The position numbers and the translations under genes are program-made. Shown here in pieces: positions 8,802-19,300 of a stretch of DNA of 45,387 bases. The notes beneath the pieces were generated by a model. The model did not search any database. It was not told the origin of the DNA and worked only from the letters and a program-made list of their open reading frames with translations. Each line of letters begins with the position of its first letter. The first letter of the stretch is position 1. The DNA is from Vibrio ordalii ATCC 33509 (GTDB lineage Bacteria; Pseudomonadota; Gammaproteobacteria; Enterobacterales; Vibrionaceae): NCBI GenBank assembly GCA_000257205.1, contig AEZC01000093.1, positions 1-45,387 of the forward strand, in the 5' to 3' direction.

Positions 8802-9995
8802 CTAGTATCTCCCTTGACGTGTATTGCTAGAGCGAGACGGTGTATTACCTGTATCACTGCTGGTTGGTGAATCAAGCTCTATCTGATCATAGGTTGATGA
8901 TGATTTATCTTGACGTTTGGTGTCATTCTTACTCTCTTGGCCTGTAATTCGATCCAACGGTAGATAAAGCATATTGCCACTGGATTCTGAATCAATTAGC
9001 ACTTTAGATGTGTTTGAATACACCTCTTCCATGGTATCTAGGTAGAGACGATTACGTGTCACGTCTGGCGCGGCTTGATACTCAGGGAGCAGTTTTTCAA
9101 ACTGTGCCACTTGACCCAATGCTTCGTTAATCGTGCGCTCTGTATAACCTTGCGCTTCTTTCTTCAAACGTTCTGCTCGGCCTGTTGCTTTAGGCAGAAT
9201 TTCGTTCTTATACGCTTCAGACTCACGAATAAAACGCTCTTCATCTTCTCGCGCCGCAATCGCATCATCGAAAGCGTCCTTCACTTGCTCTGGTGGACGA
9301 GCCGACTGGAAGTTGACATCGACAATCATTAAGCCCATATCATAGCTATCAATGATTTGATTCAAGGTCGTTTGGGTACTTTGGCGAATTTGCTGACGGC
9401 CACTGGTTAAGATGCTGTCCATCAAAGAATCACCCACCACGGCACGTAATGCTGAATCGGTTGCTTGGCGTAAGCTATCGTCAGCATTAGTCACACGATA
9501 CAAGTACTTGTATGGATCAGACACGCGATATTGTACATCCATGCCAACGGTGACCACGTTTTCATCTTTGGTCAACATCAAACCCGATGCACGCAGTGAG
9601 CGAATCGCTTGTACATTAACGGCCGTCACCTCATCAACAAAGCGAGGACGCCAGTTCAAACCCGGGTCAACGATGCGATCATACTTACCTAAGCGCAGCA
9701 CGACACCACGCTCAGCTTCACCAATCGTATAGAAACCAGAAAAGAACCACACCGCAACGGCGATTGCAGCAATGACTCCAAAGCCAATTGCGCTACCACC
9801 AGAGAATGAAGGGCCTTTGCCGCCTTTACCACCAAATCGTCCACCCAGTTTTTGGCTCAGTTTATTGAAAACCTCATCCAAATCTGGCGGTCCTTGATCA
9901 CGGCCACCTTTATTTTTGTCACCACGATTATTACCCCAAGGGTCATTATCGCGGCCATTGTTGCCGTTGTTATTACCGGGCTCATTCCACGCCAT
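8802..9995 (-). CDS. hflK: HflK, modulator of FtsH protease
   Basis: Partner of HflC in the periplasmic SPFH cage that regulates FtsH. It has 397 residues. The cytoplasmic N terminus (1-72) is rich in Gly, Asn and Asp, followed by a membrane helix near 73-93 (IGFGVIAAIAVAVWFFSGF), the SPFH domain beginning GEAERGVVLRLGKYD, long helices, and a low-complexity Ser/Thr/Asn-rich tail. Gene order hflX-hflK-hflC is the standard one. Confidence 0.95.
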   Translation of the reverse strand: MAWNEPGNNNGNNGRDNDPWGNNRGDKNKGGRDQGPPDLDEVFNKLSQKLGGRFGGKGGKGPSFSGGSAIGFGVIAAIAVAVWFFSGFYTIGEAERGVVLRLGKYDRIVDPGLNWRPRFVDEVTAVNVQAIRSLRASGLMLTKDENVVTVGMDVQYRVSDPYKYLYRVTNADDSLRQATDSALRAVVGDSLMDSILTSGRQQIRQSTQTTLNQIIDSYDMGLMIVDVNFQSARPPEQVKDAFDDAIAAREDEERFIRESEAYKNEILPKATGRAERLKKEAQGYTERTINEALGQVAQFEKLLPEYQAAPDVTRNRLYLDTMEEVYSNTSKVLIDSESSGNMLYLPLDRITGQESKNDTKRQDKSSSTYDQIELDSPTSSDTGNTPSRSSNTRQGRY

Positions 9996-10040
9996 TAGAA
10001 AGCTCCATCATTTGATATGACGTTATACTGTAGCAGTCCT

Positions 10041-11330
10041 TTAAGTAACTATAAAGTCACGCAAAACTGCTTCTTCTCTTTTTTCTAGTCTAAACCAATC
10101 AACTTGCTGCATACGAATGTTAATCAACAAATTACCATCTGGATCATATTCTTCTTGTTGAATACATTTCATTTGTGAAAATGCACTACGAATGCGACCT
10201 TGGTGCAGTGGTGGAATACACAATTGATATTGAATGACTTGACTCGCTAATCGCTCTGTCAATGCTTCGAAAAGCAGATCAATACCCTGTCCATCCATGG
10301 CTGATAACCACACGGTTCTCGGTATTCCCTCATCATCTTTTTCGATGCGAGGTTGTTGGCCTTCTAGATTATCGATCTTGTTCATGACGACAAGCGTTGG
10401 CACCTCATGGGCGTCAATCTCTTCTAATACGTCATGAACGGCTTTGATATTCTCACGAAAACGCTCATCACTGGCATCAACAACATGTAACAAAATGTCA
10501 GCTTCTTGAGTTTCTTGTAACGTGGCTTTAAATGCTGCGACTAAATCGTGCGGCAGATGACGAATAAATCCTACGGTGTCAGCGAGAACGGCAGTACCAA
10601 CGTCCGCTAATTCGATTTTCCGCAAGGTAGGATCTAGGGTTGCAAACAGTTGATCGGCTGCATAAACCCCAGCTTCAGTAATGCGATTAAATAACGTTGA
10701 TTTCCCCGCATTGGTATAACCCACTAGCGATATGGTGGGAATCTCAGCTCGATTTCGAGCTCGGCGTCCTTGTTCTCGCTGCTTAGCGACTTTCTCTAAG
10801 CGGCGTAATATCGCTTTAATACGTTCACGCAATAAACGTCTGTCGGTTTCTAGCTGCGTTTCACCAGGCCCACGTAAGCCTATACCGCCTTTTTGTCGCT
10901 CAAGGTGCGTCCAACCACGAATTAATCGCGTAGAGATATGGCGCAGTTGTGCCAGCTCTACTTGCAACTTCCCTTCATGGGTTCGTGCTCGTTGGGCAAA
11001 AATATCGAGGATGAGACCAGTACGGTCAATCACTCGACATTGGCATAGTTGCTCAAGATTACGTTCTTGGGCAGGAGAAAGGGCGTGGTTGAAGATCACC
11101 ACATCCGCTTCAACAAGTTGAACCGCATGCGCTATCTCTTGGGCTTTACCTTCACCGACATAATATTTAGGGTGTGGAGTTTGACGGCTGCCAGTAATAA
11201 TTTGCAGTGTCGACACTCCAGCAGAAGAAACCAGCATTTCACACTCGCTGAGATCATCCCACTCACCCTTTTGCGTGAAGTTGATATGAACAAGTACCGC
11301 TCGCTCACCGGCTTCGTAACGGTCAAACAA
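10041..11330 (-). CDS. hflX: Ribosome-splitting GTPase HflX
   Basis: Obg/HflX-family GTPase that binds the 50S subunit and splits stalled or hibernating 70S ribosomes. It has 429 residues: the HflX N-terminal domain (including GEGKAQEIAHAV and GLILDIFAQRA), a helical linker with GIGLRGPGETQLETDRR, then the G domain with GYTNAGKSTLFN, DTVGFIRHLP and NKID. The start is TTG (11328-11330), supported by an AAGGAG ribosome binding site 8 bases upstream and exact agreement with the E. coli N terminus MFDRY. Confidence 0.95.
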   Translation of the reverse strand: MFDRYEAGERAVLVHINFTQKGEWDDLSECEMLVSSAGVSTLQIITGSRQTPHPKYYVGEGKAQEIAHAVQLVEADVVIFNHALSPAQERNLEQLCQCRVIDRTGLILDIFAQRARTHEGKLQVELAQLRHISTRLIRGWTHLERQKGGIGLRGPGETQLETDRRLLRERIKAILRRLEKVAKQREQGRRARNRAEIPTISLVGYTNAGKSTLFNRITEAGVYAADQLFATLDPTLRKIELADVGTAVLADTVGFIRHLPHDLVAAFKATLQETQEADILLHVVDASDERFRENIKAVHDVLEEIDAHEVPTLVVMNKIDNLEGQQPRIEKDDEGIPRTVWLSAMDGQGIDLLFEALTERLASQVIQYQLCIPPLHQGRIRSAFSQMKCIQQEEYDPDGNLLINIRMQQVDWFRLEKREEAVLRDFIVT

Positions 11331-11371
11331 GCAACCAACTCCTTTGTAAGTAAATAATACTAATCAGAGAA

Positions 11372-11668
<297 letters not shown>

Positions 11669-11747
11669 TTATTTAGCTAGTGGTGTACTGCATTATTGGT
11701 GCGGCCTTTGCATCTGAGCTAAATGAATAAAAACCCCGTTGCTACTT

Positions 11748-11776
11748 GTTATGATGGCGATAATACCAAATATCAA
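11748..11776 (-). promoter_or_regulatory. Possible hfq promoter
   Basis: In the 181-base miaA-hfq spacer, read leftward, TTGATA (11771-11776) is followed after 17 bases by CATAAC (11748-11753), 5/6 and 4/6 matches to the sigma-70 consensus. E. coli hfq is known to have promoters inside and after miaA, which makes a local promoter plausible. Confidence 0.35.
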
Positions 11777-11819
11777 GTAACGGATCCTTTACAGGGTACA
11801 TCACGCAAAAGCGATCACA

Positions 11820-12770
11820 TTATACACAGCTAACTCCATCAGATGCTATGGCATTTGAGAGAGTTTCTACTGCATGATCAATGTTTTCGCTATCTAACCA
11901 AGTTAAATCATCCCAGCTGCGTAACCAGGTGATCTGACGCTTGGCCAATTGACGGGTTGCACAGATTCCACGATATACCGCTTCCTCTAACGTACAATTC
12001 CCATCCAAATAGTCCCACATCTGTCGATAACCAACACAGCGAATCGATGGCAAATCCGGATGAAGATCGTTTCGAGCATAAAGTGCTTTCATTTCTTCTT
12101 CAAATCCAGCTTCGATCATCTTTTCAAACCTGAGTTCGATTCGACGGTGGAGCTCAGCCCTTTCCTTGGGAGCTATAGCAAACTGCTTAACTCGAAATGG
12201 CAGGCTTTCACCTTTCGTTTGAGTTAACTCTGTAAGAGTTTTACCTGAAATTCGGTAAACTTCCAATGCTCGTGACAATCTTTGTGGATCATTGGGATGA
12301 ATTCTTGCCGCCGAAACTGGATCAATCGTTTGTAATTGATCGTGTAACTGACCCCAACCATGCGCCAAAGCCTCTTGCTCAATTTGTTGCCGTATCTCAG
12401 GGTTAGCCGCAGGAAGTGGCGAAAGCCCTTCAAGTAGAGCCTTGTAATACAACATAGTTCCCCCAACGAGCAGAGGAATTTTACCTTGCGCGGTAATATC
12501 ATGCATTGCAAGTAATGCATCGCGACGAAAATCCGCCGCCGAATAGGCTTCACTTGGATCCAAAATATCGATCAGACGATGAGGTGCGAGTTCCAGTTCA
12601 TGCGCATTAGGTTTGGCGGTACCAATATCCATGCCTTTGTAGATCAGCGCCGAGTCGACGCTGATGATTTCCACTGGGTATTTTTGGCGCAAACGAATCG
12701 CCAAATCTGTTTTACCTGATGCGGTCGGGCCCATTAAAAACAGAGCCAATGGTTGTGTTTGATTCATCAT
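11820..12770 (-). CDS. miaA: tRNA dimethylallyltransferase
   Basis: Transfers dimethylallyl from DMAPP to the N6 of A37 in tRNAs reading U-starting codons, the first step to ms2i6A. It has 316 residues. The P loop [12 protein letters not shown] is near residue 14, followed by [19 protein letters not shown] and HRLIDILDP, then the RQITWLRSW segment near the C terminus. Two adjacent ATG codons can start it. It lies 12 bases after mutL in the conserved amiB-mutL-miaA-hfq superoperon. Confidence 0.97.
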   Translation of the reverse strand: MMNQTQPLALFLMGPTASGKTDLAIRLRQKYPVEIISVDSALIYKGMDIGTAKPNAHELELAPHRLIDILDPSEAYSAADFRRDALLAMHDITAQGKIPLLVGGTMLYYKALLEGLSPLPAANPEIRQQIEQEALAHGWGQLHDQLQTIDPVSAARIHPNDPQRLSRALEVYRISGKTLTELTQTKGESLPFRVKQFAIAPKERAELHRRIELRFEKMIEAGFEEEMKALYARNDLHPDLPSIRCVGYRQMWDYLDGNCTLEEAVYRGICATRQLAKRQITWLRSWDDLTWLDSENIDHAVETLSNAIASDGVSCV

Positions 12771-12782
12771 TCTTTTAATTCG

Positions 12783-14765
12783 TTATGCCAACAAGGCCGC
12801 TATGGTGGTAGAAAAATCAACGGGCCGGACGAAACTTGCATCATGAAGAGGAAGTTGCCCTTGCCAAAGCTGTTCAAGTTCCGAAATCATTTGGATGGCT
12901 TCAGACAAAGTGTAGTCACTTTTCACCACAGTGATGTGTTCAGCCAGCCAATCGGCAACAAGATCCGCCGTAATGGGTTCATCATCAGCCGTAAAATTAG
13001 CGGACACGTAAGATAGCAGATCTGGGATTAAGTTTTGCAGGTTTTGTTGCCTCAACGGTTGAGGTACGCCCATCACCATGATGCTTGAACCATGACGTTC
13101 TTTAAGCTCAATCCCTAGCGTATTCAACATCGGCTGGCAATGCGCTAACGCTTGATGTTCTTGTGCTGAGAGCTTGATGGAGAGCGGCACGAGTAAAGGT
13201 TGGCTTTTCAAGAAGCCTTGTTCGGTATGCAATTGGCCGCGAGTTTTCAGCCATGCTCCTTTGATAAGAGAAAGCAATACAACGCCCTGTTTGGACCCCA
13301 TTAACAGGTACTGCCCTTTGATTACCGCAATAGCTTTACCCAACTGTTCGAGCTGCAGCACTTCACCTTTATCTTGATGTGCGATAGGAGAAAGTTCGAC
13401 TGCAGAAGCCGGCGGTTGAGTTGCCATCAGCTCTTGATAGATCTTCACTTCTCCGCTCGAAGGTGAGGCCGTTGGCTGGCGCTCAGCTTTCGCCCGAGAA
13501 GAAGATGGAGAGCCGTTTTGCTGCCAATGGCTACGCTTTGGCGTTTCAGCTATGCCGTGCGCGGTTGTGCTTTCTCGCTCAGCTTTTCTTGGATAAGCGG
13601 GAGTGTTGTCGACAGCTTGCCACAATTGCTCTGGAACGGTGTTATGCCCCTCAGTTTCTTGGCACACACGATCAATTGCCGTGTCATTCTCAATGCGATC
13701 CACAGTCGCCGCATCGGGCTGATGAAAAGCCGATGGTTTGAGCTGCGGCTTTTCAATGTGTTTGCTTTCAGCCAGTGCACTACTGAGCGCTTGATAGATA
13801 AAATCATGCACTAATCGCGCTTGATGGAAACGCACCTCATGTTTCGCGGGATGGACATTCACATCCACTTGATGGGGATCGAGCTCAATGAAGAGTACAT
13901 AAGTGGCGAACTGATCGCCTCTCAAGCTGGTTTCATAACTTTGCCGGATAGCATGATTAATCAGCTTGTCACGCATCATCCGCCCATTAACGTAGCAGTA
14001 TTGCAAATCACTCTGCTGGCGCGCGCCCTCTGGAGTCGTTATCCAACCATGCAAGCGAAGCCCTTGATGTTCCAACTCAATGCTTAGCATATGGCGAACA
14101 AAAGCGTTGCCACACACAGCCGCGATTCTTTTTTCCTCTTGAGCGGCCGTTTTAGCCGCTCGATATTGACGCACCATCTTGCCGTTATGGCGCACATTGA
14201 TGGTGACATCAAACCGGCTCAAAGCAATGCGTTTTAGTAGCTCATCAATGTGAGTAAATTCTGTTTTCTCTGTGCGTAAAAATTTGCGCCGAGCGGGCGT
14301 ATTAAAAAACAGATCGAGCACTTCGACAGAGGTTCCAATCGGGTGCGCGGTTGGCTGCAACTTAACCGCCATATCTCGACCTTCACTGTATGCTGCCCAA
14401 GCTTGTTCTTGCGTGGCTGGACGAGACGTCAATGTAAGCCGAGAGACAGAGCTAATACTCGCGAGCGCTTCTCCGCGAAAACCTAAGCTGACGATCGCCT
14501 CTAAATCATCTAAGGTGTGAATTTTAGAAGTTGCATGACGGCTTAAAGCGAGCGCCAATTCCTCTTTTACTATCCCTTGCCCGTTATCTCGCACACGAAT
14601 AAGCTTCGTACCTCCCTTTTCGATATCGATATCGATACGTGAGGCGCCCGAATCCAAGCTATTTTCCACCAGCTCTTTGACGACGGAAGCCGGCCTTTCA
14701 ACCACTTCACCTGCGGCAATTTGGTTAGCAAGACGCGCGGGTAGAATCTTAATCGTCATAGTCAT
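12783..14765 (-). CDS. mutL: DNA mismatch repair protein MutL
   Basis: GHKL-ATPase matchmaker between MutS and MutH. It has 660 residues. N-terminal ATPase motifs: ENSLDSGASRIDID, RVRDNGQGI and LGFRGEALASISSVS. A Ser/Gln/Pro-rich linker follows (about 345-465), then a C-terminal dimerisation domain. The endonuclease motif DQHA(X)2E(X)4E found in MutH-less bacteria is absent, as expected for MutH/Dam organisms. Start can be either of two ATGs two codons apart (14763 or 14757); MTIKILPAR aligns better with E. coli. It begins 2 bases after amiB. Confidence 0.97.
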   Translation of the reverse strand: MTMTIKILPARLANQIAAGEVVERPASVVKELVENSLDSGASRIDIDIEKGGTKLIRVRDNGQGIVKEELALALSRHATSKIHTLDDLEAIVSLGFRGEALASISSVSRLTLTSRPATQEQAWAAYSEGRDMAVKLQPTAHPIGTSVEVLDLFFNTPARRKFLRTEKTEFTHIDELLKRIALSRFDVTINVRHNGKMVRQYRAAKTAAQEEKRIAAVCGNAFVRHMLSIELEHQGLRLHGWITTPEGARQQSDLQYCYVNGRMMRDKLINHAIRQSYETSLRGDQFATYVLFIELDPHQVDVNVHPAKHEVRFHQARLVHDFIYQALSSALAESKHIEKPQLKPSAFHQPDAATVDRIENDTAIDRVCQETEGHNTVPEQLWQAVDNTPAYPRKAERESTTAHGIAETPKRSHWQQNGSPSSSRAKAERQPTASPSSGEVKIYQELMATQPPASAVELSPIAHQDKGEVLQLEQLGKAIAVIKGQYLLMGSKQGVVLLSLIKGAWLKTRGQLHTEQGFLKSQPLLVPLSIKLSAQEHQALAHCQPMLNTLGIELKERHGSSIMVMGVPQPLRQQNLQNLIPDLLSYVSANFTADDEPITADLVADWLAEHITVVKSDYTLSEAIQMISELEQLWQGQLPLHDASFVRPVDFSTTIAALLA

Positions 14766-14767
14766 TA

Positions 14768-16489
14768 CTACTTATTGGGAATGATCAACACTTGCCCTAT
14801 GGCGAGCTGATCAGACCGAAGTTGGTTTACTTGGCGAATACTATTCAGACTCACTTGATATTGGCTGGCAATTTTGCTCAAAAACTCACCTTTTTCAACT
14901 TTATGCTTACGCAGCGGCTTATCCTTCAAACTCACGGTTATCTTCAGTTTCTGCCCCAGCGTTAAGGTGTCTGAACGCAAGTTATTCTCGCGTTTAATCG
15001 CATCCACACTCACTTTATAGGTGCTCGCTATCTTGCCCAAATACTCGCCAGATTTCACCACATGCGTAACAATTTCCGTTTCTACTGGGTTGCTGACCAC
15101 AGGGACACGAATCGGAGCTGACGTGGCCGGAATCGTTAAGATTTGACCAATCGACAAATTGGCATTTTTTAGTTTGTTGGTTGCGATTAATGCTTGAGTC
15201 GAGGTGCCATATTTATTAGCGATAACCGAGAGTGATTCGCCACGCTGCACTTTGTGCTTTTGTGTTTTACCGCGATTAGCAAACAGAGTGCCCTCGGGTG
15301 GATTTTCTTCAAAATACTGGACGATGGCGGTTGCCAATGCGCGAGCCAATTTATCCTGATGCGAGCGCTGAAATAGCAATTGTTCCTCAGTAGGGTTAGA
15401 AATAAAACCCGTTTCAACCAACACCGAAGGAATATCGGGCGACTTAAGTACCGCTAAACTGGCATTAACTGGCTCCGCTTTATGTAGGTGGGCTACTTTC
15501 CCCATCTCTCGTAATAGATGAGTTGCCACTTTATAACCCTCTTTTTGCGAGTGGCTAAATTGCAGATCAAGCAAAGTTTGGCTGACGTTTCGATCACTAT
15601 TGTTTTTTGCCAGCACTTCACCAGCCCCACCTAACAGTTCTGATTGCTGTTCGTGGTTCTCAACCCAGCGAGCAATTTCCGTATTCGCACGCTTGGTATT
15701 TAACACAAACACTGAGCCGCCTCTGGGCTGAGGAGTATGAAACGCATCGGCGTGAATCGAGACAAGCAAGTGTGACTTATTACGACGCGCAATTTCAGAA
15801 CGTTTATTGAGATTGACAAAATAATCGCCACTGCGTGTCATGACCGCCTTCATTCCCGGAACGGCGTTAATTTGATCCGCGATTTTCTTAGAGATACTTA
15901 AAGTGGCATTTTTTTCATATTTTTTGGTCGGGCCAATCGAACCGGGATCTTCTCCACCATGACCCGCATCAATAGCCACCACAATATCCTCGGTTCCTAA
16001 TAACTGCGAAGCATCGCGACTGACTTTAGTTTGGCTGGCTGGTTTTACTGTCGCCTTGCCACTATCCAAATTGTGGGGTAAATCAACCACCAAACGATGC
16101 CCATACTGACCACCCGGCGTTGGCGCAAGTTTAAACGGCTGAGGGTTCACTTTACGCTGTAACTCAAACACCAAGCGATACGTCCCTTTCTCTGGTGGCG
16201 AGCTATTGCGAATTTGTTTGAGAACAGGACTCTCCGTGACTTTAAGCGGCAATTTTGTATTAAGCGTGGTGTTTTTTAAATCCACCACCAAACGCTCGGG
16301 GCTGCTTAAGGTGAAATAGCTATAATCTGCTTCAGTTTTGAGATCGATAACCACTCGAGTTTCATCTGGAGAAGGCCAAACGCGCACGCCTTCTAATGCA
16401 TTCGCGTGCGTCGTTGAAGTAAATAAAGCACAGCCCCAAACCGCAAGCGATAGAGTTATCGTTCGTAACAAATGGATGATGTTCAACAT
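14768..16489 (-). CDS. amiB: N-acetylmuramoyl-L-alanine amidase AmiB with three LysM domains
   Basis: Periplasmic zinc amidase that cleaves septal peptidoglycan during daughter-cell separation. It has 573 residues: signal peptide (1-29), AMIN domain (about 30-130), amidase_3 catalytic domain (about 168-395) with zinc ligands in [12 protein letters not shown] and VSIHADAF and the glutamate in VETGFISN, then three C-terminal LysM repeats (about 412-456, 472-516, 528-571; [39 protein letters not shown]). E. coli AmiB has one LysM. The ATG overlaps the tsaE stop by 7 bases. An EnvC-type activator is encoded at 27.3 kb. Confidence 0.95.
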   Translation of the reverse strand: MLNIIHLLRTITLSLAVWGCALFTSTTHANALEGVRVWPSPDETRVVIDLKTEADYSYFTLSSPERLVVDLKNTTLNTKLPLKVTESPVLKQIRNSSPPEKGTYRLVFELQRKVNPQPFKLAPTPGGQYGHRLVVDLPHNLDSGKATVKPASQTKVSRDASQLLGTEDIVVAIDAGHGGEDPGSIGPTKKYEKNATLSISKKIADQINAVPGMKAVMTRSGDYFVNLNKRSEIARRNKSHLLVSIHADAFHTPQPRGGSVFVLNTKRANTEIARWVENHEQQSELLGGAGEVLAKNNSDRNVSQTLLDLQFSHSQKEGYKVATHLLREMGKVAHLHKAEPVNASLAVLKSPDIPSVLVETGFISNPTEEQLLFQRSHQDKLARALATAIVQYFEENPPEGTLFANRGKTQKHKVQRGESLSVIANKYGTSTQALIATNKLKNANLSIGQILTIPATSAPIRVPVVSNPVETEIVTHVVKSGEYLGKIASTYKVSVDAIKRENNLRSDTLTLGQKLKITVSLKDKPLRKHKVEKGEFLSKIASQYQVSLNSIRQVNQLRSDQLAIGQVLIIPNK

Positions 16490-16947
16490 AACTCCAACTG
16501 ACTCAATAATGAAGATCCATAAGGGCTGTTTGCACTCAGAAAAGCTTGCCTTTGTTCGCCATCGTAACGTAGCTCAACATCAATATCTGCGGTTGGAAGT
16601 AGACCGCTGCCTTTTTCTGGCCACTCAACAAGGCAGATCGCATCCGGTGTGAAATAGTCACGAATACCCATAAATTCCAACTCTTCCGGATCGGCCAAGC
16701 GATAAAGATCAAAATGGTATACTTGCCAATCGGCTAGTTGATAAGGTTCAACTAAGGTATAAGTCGGGCTCTTGACGTTGCCAACATGGCCTAATGCGCG
16801 GATGAAGCCACGGCTGAAGGTTGTTTTTCCAGCACCGAGATCACCATGCAAATAAAGCGTGGTTTGCGCAGAGCATCGCTTAGCCAAAGCTGCGCCTAAT
16901 TTTACCGTTTGCTGTTCGTCTTTTAAGGTAAAGATCTTAGTACTCAT
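16483..16947 (-). CDS. tsaE: tRNA threonylcarbamoyladenosine biosynthesis ATPase TsaE
   Basis: P-loop ATPase that works with TsaB and TsaD to make t6A37 in ANN-decoding tRNAs. The 154 residues show the Walker A motif [13 protein letters not shown] near residue 35, [11 protein letters not shown] and [14 protein letters not shown], all diagnostic. It is the first gene of the leftward tsaE-amiB-mutL-miaA-hfq-hflXKC superoperon and diverges from queG across 220 bases. That spacer holds a short GAGAG/CTCTC inverted repeat but no promoter I would call firmly. Confidence 0.95.
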   Translation of the reverse strand: MSTKIFTLKDEQQTVKLGAALAKRCSAQTTLYLHGDLGAGKTTFSRGFIRALGHVGNVKSPTYTLVEPYQLADWQVYHFDLYRLADPEELEFMGIRDYFTPDAICLVEWPEKGSGLLPTADIDVELRYDGEQRQAFLSANSPYGSSLLSQLELC

Positions 16948-17167
16948 GAATTACCGCTCTCAAGTGTCGAAAATTGACTATATAAAAATCAAAAGAACTC
17001 GAATAGTAAACTGGGTTGGAATTGAGAGACAAGCTCTCTTCTGTAAGTAAAAGGAAAAAACTCGCTTTTTATGTCAGTTTAATCCACATCACAGGCGATC
17101 ATTTCCTAGATCCTCAATAAAGGATCCGTTAAGATCCTCGCCCCTTTTTGCAACGAGCTCATCGATA

Positions 17168-18295
17168 ATGGACTACCAAGTACTGGCAGACAAAATTAAA
17201 ATCTGGGCACGTGAACTTGGCTTCGAAAAGGTCGGGATCTGCGATATCGATCTCAGTGAGCACGAAGAGCCTTTGCAGAAATGGTTGGATGCTGGATTTC
17301 ACGGTGAAATGGACTGGATGGCGCGCCATGGCATGATGCGAGCTAGGCCACATGAACTCCTTCCCGGCACCGTCCGTGTGATCAGCGCACGCATGAATTA
17401 CTTACCCCCAGATGCTCGGTTTGCCAGTGATTTGAATAATCCCAATTACGCTTATATCAGCCGCTACGCTCTGGGGCGTGACTACCATAAACTGGTACGC
17501 AACCAGCTCAAAAAACTCGGCGAAAAGATTGAACAAGAAGTGGGGGCACTCGGTTATCGCCCTTTTGTCGACTCCGCACCAATACTAGAGCGGCCTTTAG
17601 CACAAAAAGCTGGGCTTGGTTGGACTGGCAAGCATTCGCTTATCCTTGATAAAGAGAGTGGTTCTTGGTTTTTTCTTGGCGAACTACTGATTGATTTACC
17701 GCTGCCGGTCGATACACCAAGCAGTAATCAATGTGGCAAATGCACTGCCTGCATCACCTCATGCCCTACACAAGCCATAGTGGAAGAGGGTGTTGTTGAT
17801 GCTCGCCGATGCATCTCCTACCTCACCATAGAATATGATGGCGTAATTGCTGAAGAGTTTCGCAAGGCAATGGGTAACCGCATTTACGGCTGTGATGATT
17901 GCCAGTTGGTCTGCCCTTGGAATCGCTTTTCCGACCTCACTCAACAAAGTGATTTTCATCGCCGTCAAGCACTGGATGAACCAGACTTAGTTGAACTGTT
18001 TGCTTGGGATGAGGCCACCTTCTTACGTTATATGGAAGGTTCGGCTATTCGCCGCATTGGCCACCAGCAATGGTTACGCAACCTTTCTATCGCTCTAGGC
18101 AACGCTCCATACTCACAACGCATCGTCACTGCACTCAATATGAGACTAGGATTATCAGATTTATTGGATGAGCATATACATTGGGCGCTGGTAGAACAAC
18201 AACGAAAATCAGCGGAACCTGAAAATAGCCATTCGAGCAATAAGCAACAGCGCTTAATTCGAATTGTAGAAAAAGGGCTACCGCGTGATGCGTAA
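17168..18295 (+). CDS. queG: Epoxyqueuosine reductase
   Basis: Cobalamin- and iron-sulfur-dependent enzyme that reduces epoxyqueuosine to queuosine in tRNA (last step of Q34 synthesis). It has 375 residues. An N-terminal catalytic domain (RYALGRDYHKLVR, FVDSAPILER, GLGWTGKHS) is followed by two 4Fe-4S clusters: CGKCTACITSCPTQAI with a later cysteine in DARRCISY, and GCDDCQLVCPWN. A C-terminal HEAT-like tail follows. It starts with ATG. The next 557 bases contain no gene. Confidence 0.95.
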   Translation: MDYQVLADKIKIWARELGFEKVGICDIDLSEHEEPLQKWLDAGFHGEMDWMARHGMMRARPHELLPGTVRVISARMNYLPPDARFASDLNNPNYAYISRYALGRDYHKLVRNQLKKLGEKIEQEVGALGYRPFVDSAPILERPLAQKAGLGWTGKHSLILDKESGSWFFLGELLIDLPLPVDTPSSNQCGKCTACITSCPTQAIVEEGVVDARRCISYLTIEYDGVIAEEFRKAMGNRIYGCDDCQLVCPWNRFSDLTQQSDFHRRQALDEPDLVELFAWDEATFLRYMEGSAIRRIGHQQWLRNLSIALGNAPYSQRIVTALNMRLGLSDLLDEHIHWALVEQQRKSAEPENSHSSNKQQRLIRIVEKGLPRDA

Positions 18296-18852
18296 AAATG
18301 AGGCGGTTACATAACTTCTAAGCACAGAGTTTGATGTGTATCTCAAAACACCAATATGTGGACAAAATTTTAAACACAACGCTGTTTTCTATAACTAAAA
18401 AAAGTTAGCCACATCTGAAATTAATGATAAGGATCAAAGATCTTGACATTAATGATCATATCCCGCCTTATTAAAAGGGCAGAAAACAAACAAATAAACA
18501 AATAAAAACAAACACTTAAAACAAGAACCAACAAACCTAGTAATCGAATTATATTCAAAGATCTTTTGTTTACTATTCTGAAATATCCGCTAAAAGCACT
18601 TTATTCACCAAGTTATCCACATTTTATTTTTGTGGATAACTCTGTTAATGAATAGCAATAAATGACGACGAACAGCTAGATTCTACAGAGGCTAACCTGT
18701 GTATTGAAATTCAGTATGTAACTTATCAAGACGGCAATAAATCCGCTTAGAACTGCAGATTATTTTTACTTTAGGGAGTCATGCTTCACAGCATTAAAGA
18801 AAGAGCATAAACCAAATACTGGTTTGAGTTCAGAGAATACTCTGAAATAAGC
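18296..18852. promoter_or_regulatory. Gene-free region with a DnaA-box cluster (datA-like candidate)
   Basis: Non-coding region between queG and the tRNA array. It has two perfect DnaA boxes in inverted orientation, TTATCCACA (18613-18621) and TGTGGATAA (18631-18639), inside a perfect 11-bp inverted repeat with a 9-base AT loop. One-mismatch boxes lie at 18357-18365 (TGTGGACAA), 18370-18378 (TTAAACACA), 18405-18413 (TTAGCCACA) and 18601-18609 (TTATTCACC). Between the groups is a low-complexity A/C tract (about 18482-18538). No T run follows the hairpin, so it is not a standard terminator. In E. coli the DnaA-titrating locus datA is known next to the glyVXY tRNA genes and queG; equivalence here is inferred. 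Confidence 0.5.
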
Positions 18853-18941
18853 TGGGGCGACACTCGAAGCTGACTCTTTAAACAAGCAGTCGTTACCTCA
18901 ACCTTGGTGAGACTGCGTTCTACCAACTGAGCTAGTATCGC
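18853..18941 (-). pseudogene. Decayed tRNA-Gly with T-arm insertion
   Basis: An 89-base relic of the tRNA-Gly genes upstream. It keeps a pairable acceptor stem (GCGATAC with GTGTCGC, one G-U) and a D arm with one mismatch. The anticodon stem is altered, with ACC where GCC should be. The T loop is interrupted by about 20 bases containing GTTTAAAGAG, the same insertion core seen in the 96-bp elements. It is the last recognisable unit of the leftward tRNA operon and is unlikely to be charged. Confidence 0.7.
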
Positions 18942-18974
18942 AATGATTAATCGCATTCACGCTTAATCTGAATT

Positions 18975-19051
<77 letters not shown>

Positions 19052-19108
19052 TCCGTATTGTGTCACCGTTAAGTACGATGAAAACTTACACTCTCTAACA
19101 AGAGAATT

Positions 19109-19300
19109 TGGAGCGACACACGAGGTTCGCTTTCTTTAAATAAAAAGGCGTGACCTCAACCTTAGCTAGGTTGCGTGGCGCTATTCTTTTCTTCGAAAAG
19201 AATTTGGAGCGACACACGAGGTTCACTTTCTTTAAACAAAGAGGCGTGACCTCAACCTTAACTAGGCTGTGCAGCGCTATTCTTTTCTTCGAAAAGAATT
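19109..19300 (-). repeat. Two tandem 96-bp tRNA-Gly-derived elements
   Basis: Units at 19109-19204 and 19205-19300, exactly 96 bp each and in register with the intact tRNA-Gly that starts at 19301. Each, read leftward, has a 9-bp hairpin (ATTCTTTTC, loop GAA, GAAAAGAAT; 19183-19203 and 19279-19299). Then come an anticodon-arm relic (AACCTAG-AAGGTT), a T arm whose loop is replaced by about 20 bases able to form a small TTTAAAG hairpin, and the intact tRNA-Gly 3' end GTGTCGCTCCA. The 5' acceptor strand and D arm are missing, so these are not functional tRNAs. Confidence 0.85.

Noticed and set aside
11820..11828. A perfect DnaA box match (TTATACACA) at the miaA stop codon.
   Set aside because: It stands alone and overlaps the coding end of miaA; a single 9-base match is expected by chance.
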